Assembly (NCBI GenBank): GCA_008360955.1
Contig: LUCM01008791.1
Location: 160,644-224,643 of the forward strand
Length of the DNA stretch: 64,000 bases
Source: Fasciolopsis buskii
Taxonomy: Eukaryota > Platyhelminthes > Trematoda > Plagiorchiida > Fasciolidae
Direction of reading: 5' to 3'
The notes below the pieces were generated by a model. It worked only from the letters and a program-made list of their open reading frames with translations, ran no database searches and had not been told where the DNA came from. A program made the position numbers and the translations under genes. Shown piece by piece: positions 12,320 to 24,541 of this stretch. Every line of letters starts with the position of its first letter. Position 1 is the first letter of the stretch.

Positions 12320-12860
12320 ATCTGGGGGGTATGCCACCCATCCAGATACTGCTTGCATTTATTATCTATTCTAGCGACATTCTCACCTTGTTCCTAAGGC
12401 TAGCCTACCCCAAATTACAAAGGATTACCAACGAATCACAGTTGTGGGTCTTCCGAGAAATCTTTAATGGGGAGCTTCTTTGTACACTCTTGACGATACA
12501 AATTATATATATATATATATATATATCAATTCGGAGTGTACAAGCATGTGAATGTTTGGACAACAGAGCATCGGGTACGCATACCTGACGAGCGACAATA
12601 ACCGCGAAACCGGTCGTGTGCTCCCGGGCAAATTTTGTTTACGCATCCAGATACTGCTTCCTGCTTATATGTATACATACGTATATTCTGGGGCATTCTG
12701 CCCTCTTTCCTAGGGCTGGCTCAGCCCAACTGACAAAGAATTATCAACGAATCACAATTGTGATTCTTCTGTGGACTCTTCGACCAACAGCTTCCATGCA
12801 CACTTCTGATGCTATGGATTCGATTTTGGTGATATATATATATATATATATGCAAATGAC
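12320..12860. repeat. Two diverged tandem copies of a ~305-bp repeat with AT tracts
   Basis: The text CATCCAGATACTGCTT occurs at about 12339 and 12644. In each copy it is followed by a CTA/CTGGCT..CCCAA block, AACGAATCACA, and an AT microsatellite (12502-12525 and 12831-12850). The copies differ at many positions, so the duplication is old. The segment 12555-12640 (GACAATAACCGCGAAACC) recurs in diverged form at 30060-30125, which makes this a dispersed family. No coding capacity is seen. Confidence 0.8.
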
Positions 12861-13697
12861 ATTTTGGCAGGGTTTATGCGCGGCACGTATTTATAAATAG
12901 ATCAGTCATCATCCGGAAATGGCTAATTACAAATACGACGGATACAGTAAAAGGAATAAAAACTGCGCAGGATTCACCACATGTGTGAACTCTTCTCACT
13001 TCATCCCTATATCGACAGTTGTCCATCGTGGTTAGTGGTTCTACTCGATTGCAGAAGTTGATTTAGGAAGCTCTATCCTTTGATGTAGAGTTCTAGTCTA
13101 AAAGATACAAAAGCGATCTTAATAGCCTCCTAACCCACTTCAAGGACTGACGACTAATTAGGCCCTTTGAATGAGACGCTCAACCTCAGCTTTCAACATA
13201 AAAGCCCGTTTTTTTTTCGTGTCATCTATGATTGGTGTGAAGTGAGTTTGTGCACCTCCTCTTGGTTAACAACAACGATCAGTCAACTCGTCAGAAAACT
13301 ATTCATTAGCCGTTGCTCTCACGTTTTAGTGGGAATACCTATACCACTGATACAGTGGATGGCAGTTCCTCTTCACGGGCTGTTGCGACACGATCATTTG
13401 GGACCAATTCTAAAGATTTTCAAAATCAGTAGCTCTCTTGAACCGTTTCTAGATAAATTCCGATACACTACGGTTTAACTACCATGTCTCACGTTCAGTT
13501 ACCTTCAGTTGTTTGCACTTCTGCTCCACCCGGTTTTGTTCCTATGAATCGGAGAATCGGTATGGCTCATTTTTCTGCTGTTTTGCTTATTTTTATTCCG
13601 AAAGGTATCGAAAGGACATGCTGAGTTATCATTGTTTTTCTAGAAAGTCTAATTTCCCAACAATTTGCCTGCTTATTTTGTTTCTGTCTCCACCCAG

Positions 13698-14663
13698 ACG
13701 CATTTCTTTGACGCAGATCCTTCTCAGTGCATTAATACTGGACCGAACAAGCCCTCTCCGTTGCTGCCAGTGTGGCAGTTAGAACTTATTTCCCCAGCTG
13801 CTGTGGTTAAGGAGGAAGAGCAGTTGATTTTGGATTCTTGTCGCCAGCTTGCTTCCGTGTTTCAAGAGTTGTCTACATACTTATTCGGACTTACTTTGGA
13901 TGCTCATTGCGAGGACTTTCCAGTGGATCGAGGGAAGATGTTGATTGGGAACGACGACAGTGACGACAAAAAACCACGTCCTCAGAACAAAGTTACCCGT
14001 GTTATTGATGTGGCCATGGACACAGGCAATTTAACTGACTACTTCGACGACACATTGATTGTGCGCCTTATAGATGGACGATTTGCTGCCGGTTTACCTT
14101 CCGCAAGCAAATGTAATAACGCCTCATTCCTTGTTCCAGTAACCCAGGCTGTTTACCGCCTAGCAATGGAAGGGCAAGCGACCGGTTTTCTCACGGGAAA
14201 TTCCGCAGATAGTCGACAAATTGATAAAGCTCTGCCTGAAATATCATCCTCCGGTGGAACTGGTCTGTTGCTACATTGGCTAGGTAGTTTGTCTGCTTTA
14301 ACACAGCAGGCTCGGTCCAACGAAATAATTGATCAGGTTCGTCAACTATTGTCGAACGTAGAAAATCTACGGAAGTCTTGTGTGGTCGGTGATCGGATGT
14401 GCCCACGAGTAAAACCTCAGACGGATAACGATTGCCTGGCTTCCGACGATGCAGAAGATGATGATTCGCCTGACAAATGGAATCTCGATGACGAAGAATT
14501 CAAAGTGTATTGCGAGCAAGCTGCCCAAGCGGCCGATCAAGCAAATTCAGAAAAACAGTCCTATTTCATACCATCTCTTAGTCAGCTGCTGAAATCGAAA
14601 GCCTCCAGGAAAGATCTAACCAGATTTTTAGACTTTGGTCATTTCCATTTCCCTTTGTGCCGA
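13698..14663 (+). CDS. ZW10: ZW10 exon C (large, with acidic inserts)
   Basis: A 322-codon exon, phase 0 at both ends: acceptor tctccacccag|ACG and donor TGC CGA|gtaagt. It corresponds to the central helical region of ZW10. The part DDTLIVRLIDGRFAAGLPS aligns with the human stretch [20 protein letters not shown], and LTQQARSNEIIDQVRQLLSN with [20 protein letters not shown]. It ends FHFPLCR, matching human FSLPTCR. Between these lie low-complexity acidic stretches (around GNDDSDDKK and SDDAEDDDSPDKWNLDDEEF) with no human equivalent, which make this exon unusually long. No frameshift or stop is seen. Confidence 0.85.
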
Positions 14664-17600
14664 GTAAGTCGGTAAATCTCTTCCAGTGTTTATTTACCAT
14701 TGAATATTGTTTTGTTTTCTCGTGCAGTAACTTCTCATGGAGGAATTATTCTTTCAGGTTCAAGTATTATTTGTGGCTGTTTATATAGGGGTACATGTAT
14801 TGTTCTTGATTCCTAATCAAAATAAAAATAGTTGCAGATTATCGTCCTAGGAATTACGTCAGACAGTAGTGAATCGTTTGTTAGACAAATCATATTTAAT
14901 CCTACTCAGTATGATAAAATAGCACCGTGGTAATCGCCGTAGTTATTTTCTGCTTAGATTGATGATTTTAATGCAGCCTCACAAATTGATGTCCTAGATG
15001 ATGTTTTGTGCTAATCTCTCTGCTTCACTGCCGATTTAAATAGATTCGGAGATAGTTTATCAACTACCCAATTTCTCAACTAACTGGTTTTAAGTCGAAC
15101 CCATCGAAGCGTTCCAAGTGCATCTTTATCCTTACTCAATAATCATTCATGCATAGCCCACTTATCGCTCATATTTCTTTTCCTAGAGCTTACTCTCGCA
15201 GATATTTAGAGGTTACTACATAACAGTATCCCATGTGGAGTTTTACAAATTCAGCTATGTATTGGCACACTACAGCAGCTGTCTTTCCATGTTCGTAAAG
15301 TCAGACGGCTTCAGACGCCACAACCTATGTTACTCAAATATGTTCACCAGTGTGTTCTCCCAATCCCCTCTTGCTGCTCCTCTTTCGTATATCCTTGTCT
15401 TTTAGAGCAAGACTGCATAATTCTACATAGTAATTCCATTATAGTCAACAGTTTCTTTTTATCCCTTTCGGAGAGCTGCCCTGTATGTTTATTGACAGTC
15501 GCATCTAACTTCAGATTGATTGCACTCCGAGACGTTCCTCCATCACTCTCATCCAAAAACTCTTTTGGACTTTCTGTTTGTCTCCTCGCTCAGTAAACTT
15601 TATGAGAACTCTGTTGTTCCATATTTAACTTGCATGACGACACCGTAAGGCGAGGTGTCAACTTAGCTTGACTTCAATCTTGGCTTGTAGTATTGTTTCA
15701 TTTGGAGTTTTGTACCCTCGGGTTATTTTTTAAAGTTACTTTCGGCTCATTTTTCTACTTCGGTTTGAGCTGAACAGACGGCTTTTGTTTGTAATCCAAA
15801 GTACAAAGCAGCTTAGCTGCCTCCGACTGTCACTACTTTGCCCCTAAATACTTCAGCGTAGCTGGGTTTGGATGTTGCATGTTCCGAGTCAGTTGAGCCC
15901 TCTGAGCGCCTCTCGAAATGCTTCCAAGTGACCGTGTCTCAAATTGCCTTTGTTGAGAATATGTTTCGCACTGCCTTCTCGTGTGGAGTGTTTTCATCAA
16001 AGTCTGAACATCCAAGCGAATGTCCAACATCCTCCACCGAGTTGGCTAGTTTTTCATAATCACTTTAGGGGAGATGGCTAGACCTTGGTTTCAAACCCAC
16101 CGTGGGCGGTATCAGAAGCATAGTATTGTGTGCTCACGGATATCTCTGGTGAAGAAGCGTACTTTGCCCCCAGGATGTGAAGTGAGTACTCAATCACCGG
16201 TCCGCGGTGGGTTGTATGATCCCCAGGTTACCCTGCTACCTTTTGGGCTGGGTCGTTTGGTCAAAGGCTTGGGATAGGGTCTCCTAAGTCAGCCTCCCTG
16301 CTCCAGTTTGGACAATCGGGTAATATGGAAACCTCAGAATACTCATAAAACCCGATTGATAGCTGATAATATGATGGCGGATAATGAAACACCTACCATT
16401 TGTGGTGAACCCTAAGTATCGTCCGCTTTCCCTTGCCTTCTCACTCATTATTTTCGTCCTTCTGCATTATTCCGATAGCAAACGGCCTGTATTCAGATTT
16501 GTGTAAAATCTGTAGAATTATGCAGGCTACTTAGGCTATTTGTAGCGCTTCCTCTTTCCATCCTGGCCATCGATTGGAGCGGAGTCGCTAGCTTAATTTT
16601 TCCATCCCGAAAAGGCGCTCTAGAAGGTCCCTGGATTCTGGACACGTAACTAAGATGGTCTTCACTTGAATGTACGGATTTTGAGACCAGTAAATTCCGG
16701 AGTTAGTCCAGTTTTCCCATACTTATTTGTTCTGTGATGAACGAAATTGTCTGTGCGACACGTTTTTATCGGTCGCACAATTCGAATGACCGAAGGGAAC
16801 CTACATTCGTGATTATCGGCTGACAGTTTTAGGAAAAATATAGGCAGCAAATTGCTGACCGTGTTTAATGCAGTGCCGATCATGGACTCCGAGACGAGCC
16901 CGTGGGAGCCGTAACATGAATTGTAGGATATCCAGTCTAACTACTTTGAAGTAGTCAACAGAGCCACATGAAAGTGAAAATAACCCGAACCGAGTGCTGA
17001 TATCATGATCAGATAGCCTGACAATACACGTGATTTTTGATTTTGTGCAGAGTTCGAGCTTCCGTCCGACTTCCGTTGTTAAACAGTGCTTTTCTCTGCT
17101 TTCCTAAAATGGATTCCGATAGGGTTTGTCGAGGATTGTCCATCCCAGTTGAATCGCTTATCAACGAATTGTTTGATCTTCACATCCAGGCCTGCGTAGA
17201 CTTTTCCTTCACCGTCCGAACAAACTCCACCCGTCGATTAGGTTATGGTTTATCTTCCTGCTTTTCGCATTCACCCGCTCTTCGTTTTAGTGTTTGTTGG
17301 AATTCTATTGTCCCATATTTACCGCGGATTCTGGCTAAGACGGAGAAAGTCATGGAAAGGCTGCGTTCAGGTCTCCATGAGTCAACTTGCTTCTTCCTTC
17401 TACACTTTTGATCCGCCTCTAAGTTTAAGGCGTTCGATTTCTGTCATCTTTTATTATTGATCAAAATGCAATTCTTCAACAATGGTTTCGATCAGACGAG
17501 CCCTCGGGTCATTGTTATTTAATTAGGAACTGTCCTGACATCTCTTAACATGCAATGGATTAATGTTGATGATACATTATATGTATAGCGATGTGCCTTG

Positions 17601-18683
17601 CGTTTTCCACATCTTTTCGCCAATGGAAGAAATTAATCCTGAACGAGATTCTGTTCGCTGCTATCGCAGTCACAATTGTCCAGTGTTCTCAGTCGATTTT
17701 ACTGCGCAGCGAAAAAGCCCAGACGTATGTCGTGCCACTCATTACAGACAAAACTAAACGGAAAAGGCATTTGGTGCATATGTTCGTGTCACTTTACAGT
17801 CCGTTTGAATGAACTTCATCATATATGAATGTAATAAGTACGTGGGACAAAATTTTTGAGCATCGGATGAGAGTGTACACTCGAATATCTTTTGGGATCA
17901 AGGCATTTTCTGTCTGAGCGGGCTCGGCGCACGGTCGATTGGTCTTTGTGCGTCGCTATGTTACCGAAATCTCGGAATAAGGCAATTAGTTTCCAAGGGT
18001 CTCAGCAGCTGATCAAATCTGGACCGCTGCAGACATCGGACGGTTCAAATAAAAGAAGATCGACCAGCTTCCCTGATCATCTGTTTTCATGCGTTTGGTT
18101 CAATTTTTATCACCAAAAGGGCTTCCAGTGAAAACGGTGAATGTCGCTTATGTCATCTTTTTATATAATGTCGAAGAACAAAGTTCAACAGGCCCGAGTT
18201 TCAACTACAGAAAGTCATCATTTGTTGTCTGCTAATAAAACTGCCTACTATAAATCGTAGTGAACTTTTCTTATTCTGTTCAAACAATGCAAGTGCTATC
18301 GGAATGCTGACAGTTCCAGTAAATCAATTTCCAACACTCACCGGAACTGACTGTAAACCGGTTTTATCCTTTCCTGTTTATTAGCATTGTGGTGACCATT
18401 AGGTGCGTTGGAATTAAGCTGCACTGACCGTTGTTTGCAGTGATTGATTTATATGGTTTTATGGATTCCCTGCAAAAAGCCTAATTGCGAGGAATTCATT
18501 ACAAGTGACCCGCAGCGCTTGATTGCTTAGCCGGCGAAAGCAAGGGCTGGTATGTGCTGCATCGCGGGTCGTTGAAATTCAGTAATGGGTCAAAAACTAA
18601 CGCGAATAACCTAGACCTTGTGTTGTTCCACTCAAAGTCGTTCATCTCGGATTTGCGTTCTAGTTCTAGCGTAATGGGTGTAC
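14664..18683. other. Unassigned intron sequence between exons C and D
   Basis: No recognised gene. A 124-codon open frame at 17037-17411 (+) encodes an unrecognised sequence and may be chance. Around 16074-16110 a GGTTTCAAACCC stretch resembles a B box, but without an A box. Nothing else stands out. Confidence 0.45.
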
Positions 18684-18688
18684 ATGGG
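18684..18688. repeat. Target-site duplication ATGGG, left
   Basis: Exact copy of the five bases at 19263-19267 on the other side of the LTR. Five-bp duplications are usual for LTR-retrotransposon integrases. Confidence 0.75.
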
Positions 18689-19262
18689 TGTTGTGTTGTC
18701 GAGTTTGGTTGGTCTATACACACACTGAAGCACAAGACACAAGTACTCGCAGTGCACGATATCCCAGGAGCCCAGCCTGTAGTCTAGTAGGACACGAACA
18801 CACACACAGAGGTTGGAGACACAAAAAGTTCGGGCTCAAGACTCAAGGCCTGTAGTCGCACAACGAATGGGACAAATCTGCTGCTCCCCTGAATGAGCAG
18901 CCACGCGGAACAATAAGCGGCGCGAAATACGAATAGCTAGCCCAGCCCGCTAGCGGAAGAGAGAAGACGAACACAGAGTACTGCCGCGCGTTTATTGGTG
19001 CCCCACCAACACAAATGAGAATTCAAGTGAGCTCTATCGTTTATATAGTTTTGTTGGGTGGCCTTGATCGATGTGTGGACTAGCCAATCACAGAACGGGC
19101 CTTTATGAATCTTTTCGCGGACATATAAAAATATTCAACCGCGCAATATTTAAACTAACGTCGATTTCGAAATATTGAGAAAAGGATAGATTCTTCTGGA
19201 AAATTGGTGGCGGAATGAAATCTACGGCTCCAAAAACCTTAGAATGGTCGTCGACCGTAACA
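18689..19262 (-). mobile_element. Solo LTR of an LTR retrotransposon
   Basis: A 574-bp block, visibly more GC-rich than its surroundings, starts TGTT and ends AACA on either strand and is flanked by ATGGG on both sides. On the minus strand it begins TGTTACGGTCGACGACC, has a TATA-like CTATATAAACG (about 19050) and then AATAAACGCG (about 18990). That is the order expected of U3, R and U5. No gag, pol or second LTR is present, so it is most simply a solo LTR formed by LTR-LTR recombination. The lineage (gypsy-type is likely in flukes) is inference. Confidence 0.8.
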
Positions 19263-19267
19263 ATGGG
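19263..19267. repeat. Target-site duplication ATGGG, right
   Basis: Pairs with 18684-18688. A second ATGGGTG at 18674-18680 would give a 584-bp element, but only the inner copy gives matching TGTT/AACA ends. Confidence 0.75.
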
Positions 19268-19869
19268 TTGTGATTCCTAACTAGAATAAGTCATTTTTAC
19301 AGTACCTTCGAGATTCTTAATGATGACTTGGGCTTTGATTCTACGTGATGAATTATTTCTTTTAGTTTCAAGCACTTTTAAAACAGCTTGTTTGATTTTA
19401 AACCGATGCACCATTGTTTGCGTTCAGTTAATTTCACCATCAGTTGATCTATGTTCCCACGCCTTTGGGCGTTACGTGGTGCACGAAGGTTTTCTGTCCT
19501 AGTTTTACACAGTCTGGCGAATTTGAGTCTTCCAGGTGTTCTCCAAAACCGTTAAGAATACCGACATTTCATTCTCCACGTTCACTAACGTTACTAACTA
19601 ATCTCAGTTGTTCTGTGCGATATCTCTGCTTTATATCTTGTTAGATTATCCGGTTTGAGATATTTCCCACTAACCTGCCACTTAAAACGGACCGAACAGT
19701 CCGCCCCTCTGTTGGCACTGTGTAATTCAATGTTAGTGTTTTGTATTTGTCAGTGATAGTTACTTCAACGTATTACAAGGATGGGGAGTAACAGCTAGAA
19801 TACTATTCTTATGTTTTGAATACACGGATTTCTGATACTGTTCGTTCTATCCCCGTCGTGTTTTCTCAG

Positions 19870-20134
19870 GTTTCGAAGACGACTATTCTTTTGTTGGAGC
19901 AGATTAACGCGGTGGCTGCCGAAGCGGAATCTTTGTTGACGCAAAAAGTTAGCACGGCTTCCTTAATCCCCGATTCCGACCCGGCCTTACCAACGCAGAT
20001 TCAGTCAATTCGATCCAGTGCTTTGGCTTTGATTGACGTTTTGGTCGAACTAGTTCCACGTATGATTCTCCTGTTCACTTCACTTGTCCCGGTATTTCAT
20101 GCATCTCTTTTGGATTCCGATTTGTACGTGGCTG
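19870..20134 (+). CDS. ZW10: ZW10 exon D
   Basis: Starts after ttttctcag in phase 0 with VSKTTILLLEQINAVAAEAE, continuing exon C so that the joined text FPLCR|VSKTTILLLEQ parallels human [20 protein letters not shown]. It ends SLLDSDLYVA plus one base before donor gtgagt at 20135 (phase 1). The region is predicted helical, and LVELVPRMILLFTSLVPVFH aligns with human [20 protein letters not shown]. Confidence 0.85.
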
Positions 20135-22459
20135 GTGAGTGTAGTTGCCCAAAACGAAATTTACGTTTTGCTATCGAATTTCTGATAATGTCCCCGGTGG
20201 ACTCAATAAAATCATCATCCTAGTTTTCGGAAACCGCGATGAGGATGAGATGAATCTATCAAAGAATAGTCAGATTTGTGTTTCTCGATGGTGGCTAACT
20301 TAACCAATCACTCATATTCTCAGCACAAGCTATCTTATTAGCCGGTTTATCTTGCGCAGTGACTTCTTCATATTCTGATCGAATGTTCATTACCTCTATC
20401 ATGCTACCTTCTGTGAGTATATATAATGAAGTAACAGAGGAATGACGCTTATTAGAATGGTATCAGTTCATTCTCTGCGTATCCATTGGTCTCAATGCGT
20501 ACTTCTTACTACCGTCTTGAATTCAGCCTAGCGGCGCAACTTCGGTTCCACCATTCACGGTTACATTAACACCAAAGTAAGAAAGAAATTTCTCAGGAAG
20601 ATTAGGAGTCGTCAATGGGATGTTTGTGTAATGAGTCTCCGATAAAGCATTTCATTGGCAGTGAGATAAGGTGTACGGTTTAAACTACCTATCAGTGTTT
20701 CCAATTTGATCGTAACTAGCTTAGACGGATGTCAAGGATGAAGGTGGCTGGCTATGGCTTCTTTGGCTATCAATTGTTGAGTGAAAAGGCAGAAGTTTAG
20801 TACCAGGAGCTACTGCTGGCGGCAAATTCCCTTAGACTATTAAAAAATTCATTAAGAAGGGCGTAAACAGAAGGTAGTGGAGACATTGCTTGTGGCGTAC
20901 ATGACTGACGAAGTCCTCTTGGAAGAGCTATGTAGAATGTCTCCAAGTGTTCTGATATTACCTCGGAAGATAGTCCATTAGTTTTGATTGCTTATTCGGA
21001 CATGTGTAGTCACTAATTTTTCGTCTGTATACGGGCCCATCCCGGAGATCTGTTAGACTACTGTTGAACGAATGACCGGCATCATGATCGTTTTCAAAAT
21101 TTGATGAAGTATCATAATAAATCATCATTGCTTGACGTTGCCAATAATCAGATTGCCCTAGTATGATTGGTTAAACTGTCTGGTTGGGGTCCACAAGATC
21201 TCCCATGTTATGTTACGTGACAATAAGTGATACAGTTGCGCCGTGATCAGTGGGATCTTTGCATCCTTAATCTTTCTTCATTCGCGTAATTCCTTACTTT
21301 TTTTTGTTCATTGGACTTTTCCGTTGATGGTGTTGCAAGGTTGTAACCCAAACAAGCGCTTAATAATCTAAGGATATTCGGTGCGAGGAATGAAACGAAG
21401 TGGACGACGTATACACGTGCATGAAATACACTTACCTTTGTCGTCCAAACACTGTCATTGATTGCACAATAAAAGTATCTTGTGTACTGAGTTTGAAACA
21501 TCAATTGATTCGGCGCAGTTTGAACCAGTTGTTGTAGCCATAAATCTCGCATCGTTGTGGTACAGTTGTGTTCGCTTATCCGCGGTATCCCCAGTGAGAA
21601 CTCTAAATGAATTGGAGTCCACTAGACGAAAAGACTGTCGGAATTCAGTCATGCTATTAATTGCAGCACCTTTATCATGCAATCCCATAAATCATTCAAG
21701 GGAGTTGGGTTCGTGAACCGCAACACAGAAGCTTCACTATCCTACGAGGTTGTGTTCACTGGAAATGTTTTCATCACACTTCAATTCAAAGTTGCTCGTT
21801 TTAATGCTCTTTCTCCGAATTCAATTTTAAAATGGTATAGTAGTACATGTAAATCACAGTTTTCGTTAACGAGGACGTTGTATATTTTTATTTTGAAATG
21901 TCCGCTTCCACAATGGGACAGGAGAATGCTGGGTACCTTGATCGATATCGGAGGTTTTGTGATCTCTTTTGCCTACTCGTATAAGTTGAAGTCGCTAGAC
22001 GCTTCAGATGGTCAGTAAATAAGTAGATAGTTGACTGTCCATCAAACGGTGTGATCGTCCGGACTGATTCATCATTGGTTACTCCTAAAGACCAGTAAAT
22101 AAAACACTGTTATGTCGCGTCTGTGCTTCAAGCACTGAGCACGAGCTTGCGAAATCGTCGCGTTAGTTCACCAGTGTGTGACTGACAGAAACCAATGAAT
22201 TAACGTTTTTTCAATACGGCCTGGTTTCATATTTTTGCTTCGTTGACTATTTTACCTGATGATAAATTGTTTTAGGCATTCTCCCTACTTGGTATTCAGT
22301 TTGTAATCAATTCATTTTCGTGTGTTTTGTTAGAACTTTTCAATTACGCATTCAGTACTTCCTGTACCGAGGCGAGTAAGTTTTTTGTTAAGCAAAGTGA
22401 AATAAAGTATAAGGGGCAAACTCCATGGTCAGAAAACATACTGTAATGAGGGAAACTGA
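20135..22459. other. Unassigned intron sequence between exons D and E
   Basis: No recognised gene. A short text around 21180 (GGTTGGGGTCCACAAGATC) resembles one at 31430 (GGTTTGGGGCCCACGAGATC), hinting at a dispersed repeat. Open frames of up to 113 codons show no similarity I know. Confidence 0.45.
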
Positions 22460-23640
22460 GGGAAATATTCACCTAAAAATCAGTTTATTGATCCTGATTT
22501 TGAAATGTGGTAGATTTTAAGTGGATTGGAATACAGAAAGCGGAAGTGTTGCGTAGTTTAGGATTTTGGGGTGAAAAAGATTAAAATAAAGAAGTACGAC
22601 ACAGCAATACAAACGTGATAAGGATGACTAGCCGCCTATGTGCGAGAAGAACGAGGAAAGGTTAGAAGAAGAGGGTCTGCTGGGGCGAGTTCCGAAAAAC
22701 AAAAGCGAAGTAATAACGGTATAAAAGGAATAGCGAATCAGTTGCTCGACAATGGACCAGTGACTGCATTGTAATTGTTTCATGAAGGATCGTCGATCAG
22801 CCGGGTGGCCTTTCGTTAAATCCGATCGAGAGCGGAAAGCGAATTAGACAAAGCTCAACTCCGCACGTGGCTGTATTATTCAAGTACGGAGCGGATTTGA
22901 TCTTTGTTTAATGGAAGAAGCGCCTGATGCGGGACAGAAAACCAACTTTGCTCGCAAGGTGAGGAGCAAGCTCATAAATGAAGGAAGACCAGCGTAATGG
23001 ATAACCGAGCAAGAGAAACAATCTTTTGGACTCAAAATAGATGAGTCAAAGGATAGAATGACGTTTCGAAGAAATTAAAAGAATAGAGCCTTTGGAAGCA
23101 TTGAATGTGGCATGGTTGTTGGAGACCCAGGAGATGTGTTCAAGATCGAAGTTTAGAGATACGCCGGAAACACAACGGTCATGATCGATGTCGGTATTTG
23201 TATGATGAGGAGTGTGGTCGTAACTAGGACAATTAAGAGTGACGTAATCCGTAAAAGAATGGATTAGTTTGGAGGCAATGGATGGAAGATCACTAATGAA
23301 TCAAAGAAAGACGGTGGGCGTAAGTATTGAATCTTGGGGAACGCCAGCGTTTACTGGAAATGACTGATACAAGACCCCTTCAGCTTGGACGGAGGTGGTT
23401 CGCATACCGAGGAAATTTTGTGTCCGTGATATGGCAGACGGGTAGGGTCCGAACGAGAGCAGTTTCGCCAGAGGACCTTCGTACCAAACTCGGTCGAAAG
23501 CCTTAAAAATGTCTAGCGAGACCCCGTGTTTCTCCGTGATTGTTGAGTTTGAAACGAGCGTCAGTAGATCTCCCGCGAAGAACGTTTTGGTCGCATTGCT
23601 GAAAGGTTATTAGCCTTCAACGCGTAGCATCTTCCTAACT
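22460..23640 (-). mobile_element. CR1/Jockey-like non-LTR retroelement, RT C-terminal half, decayed
   Basis: On the minus strand, VSLDIFKAFDRVWYEGPLAK is RT motif A. PVNAGVPQDSILTPTVFL is motif B (PxxxGxPQGSxLSPxLF, with Gly changed to Asp). HSFTDYVTLN replaces FADDTTL of motif C, so the catalytic Asp pair is lost. After that come SLNFDLEHISW, QIRSVLE.YSHV, DRI.RKATRLIDDP, AASHPYHV and LPLSVFQSTYNLPHFKIRIN, the usual C-terminal run of CR1/Jockey elements. This is a different clade from the RTE copies. Several stops break it. It is antisense to ZW10, in the intron before exon E. Confidence 0.85.
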
Positions 23641-24230
23641 TCAATGACGTTGAAATTGTTTGATTGGTTGATGGTGGTGTAGTAGTTTTTGTATGTGTAA
23701 GAAACTGCCTGTAACATTTAACAACCAATTATGTGGAGCAGATGTGATGCATTAATGCGTGTTGGCAAATACACACTGCTGGGTAATCAGTCCTTTCCTC
23801 ATTGATTAACGTGGCCACAGATAGTGCCAGTAAGCTATAGATCTGTCTGTTTGATTCATGTTACCCAGTCGACCAGTGGACTTGCATGTTTATTACTCCG
23901 AAGACCGAGTGTCAACTCCTGTTACCACCGGGCGCTAGTGACACGAGGCCATTGGCTGCCACTCGGCCCGTTTGCACAACGGGCCCATCGAGACTATGTG
24001 ATTATATCGACCCCAATTTCAGGATCATGGTTCCTGGTTTTCTCCAATTATTGGGTCTTTATGAATACCATTTCAACTATTCGTGCTCCAAGGAAATGAC
24101 AAAGCATCTTTTGCTAATGTTCCTAAAGAATGCAAACATTTGAAACGTTATTGTTGTTCCTTGTGCATTTCTGGCCAGCTTTCTCACCTTTCGGTGTAAT
24201 CCTTATCTACATGCGTTTTCTATCATTCAG
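23641..24230. other. Intron end before exon E, nothing recognised
   Basis: Ends in the acceptor of exon E. No repeat or gene seen. Confidence 0.5.
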
Positions 24231-24541
24231 CGCTCTATCACAATAATTGCATGTACCTCGCACACGAATGTCTAACTTTGGGTGAGCTTCGCCTGTTTCC
24301 ACTATTGGCGCACCTAGCACGTCTGGAGCCGCGTGCAGCCGACGCAAGCGGTGACCTGGATGACGACACGGAGGTCGAGTCCAGTGCGGACAATCTGACC
24401 CTGCTTAGGCGCACAGTTTCTTGCAGCACGTTCATCCTCGTACCCCAGCTTCGGGCTGCGGGAACGGAATTGCTACTGGTTCATTTACGTCAGCAACGGA
24501 CTGTGTTAAGTGACTACTTAAAACGGACCAAAGGCCTAAAG
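24231..24541 (+). CDS. ZW10: ZW10 exon E (most diagnostic)
   Basis: Acceptor tatcattcag| in phase 1, donor AAG|gtacgc in phase 0. It encodes ALYHNNCMYLAHECLTLGEL, nearly the same as human IHHNNCMYIAHHLLTLGHQ, and later FILVPQLRAAGTELLLVHLR, matching human [20 protein letters not shown]. These two blocks are the best evidence that the gene is ZW10. Between them is an acidic linker (DASGDLDDDTEVESSADN) longer than in human. The donor gtacgc departs from gtaagt, but the next exon keeps the frame. Confidence 0.92.

Noticed and set aside
17037..17411. 124-codon frame as an extra ZW10 exon
   Set aside because: Exons C and D already join in phase through the conserved FPLCR-VSK stretch, leaving no room for it.
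18499..18735. Minus-strand frame next to the LTR, considered as a gag start
   Set aside because: Part of it lies inside the LTR as defined by the ATGGG duplications, and the rest has no gag motif.
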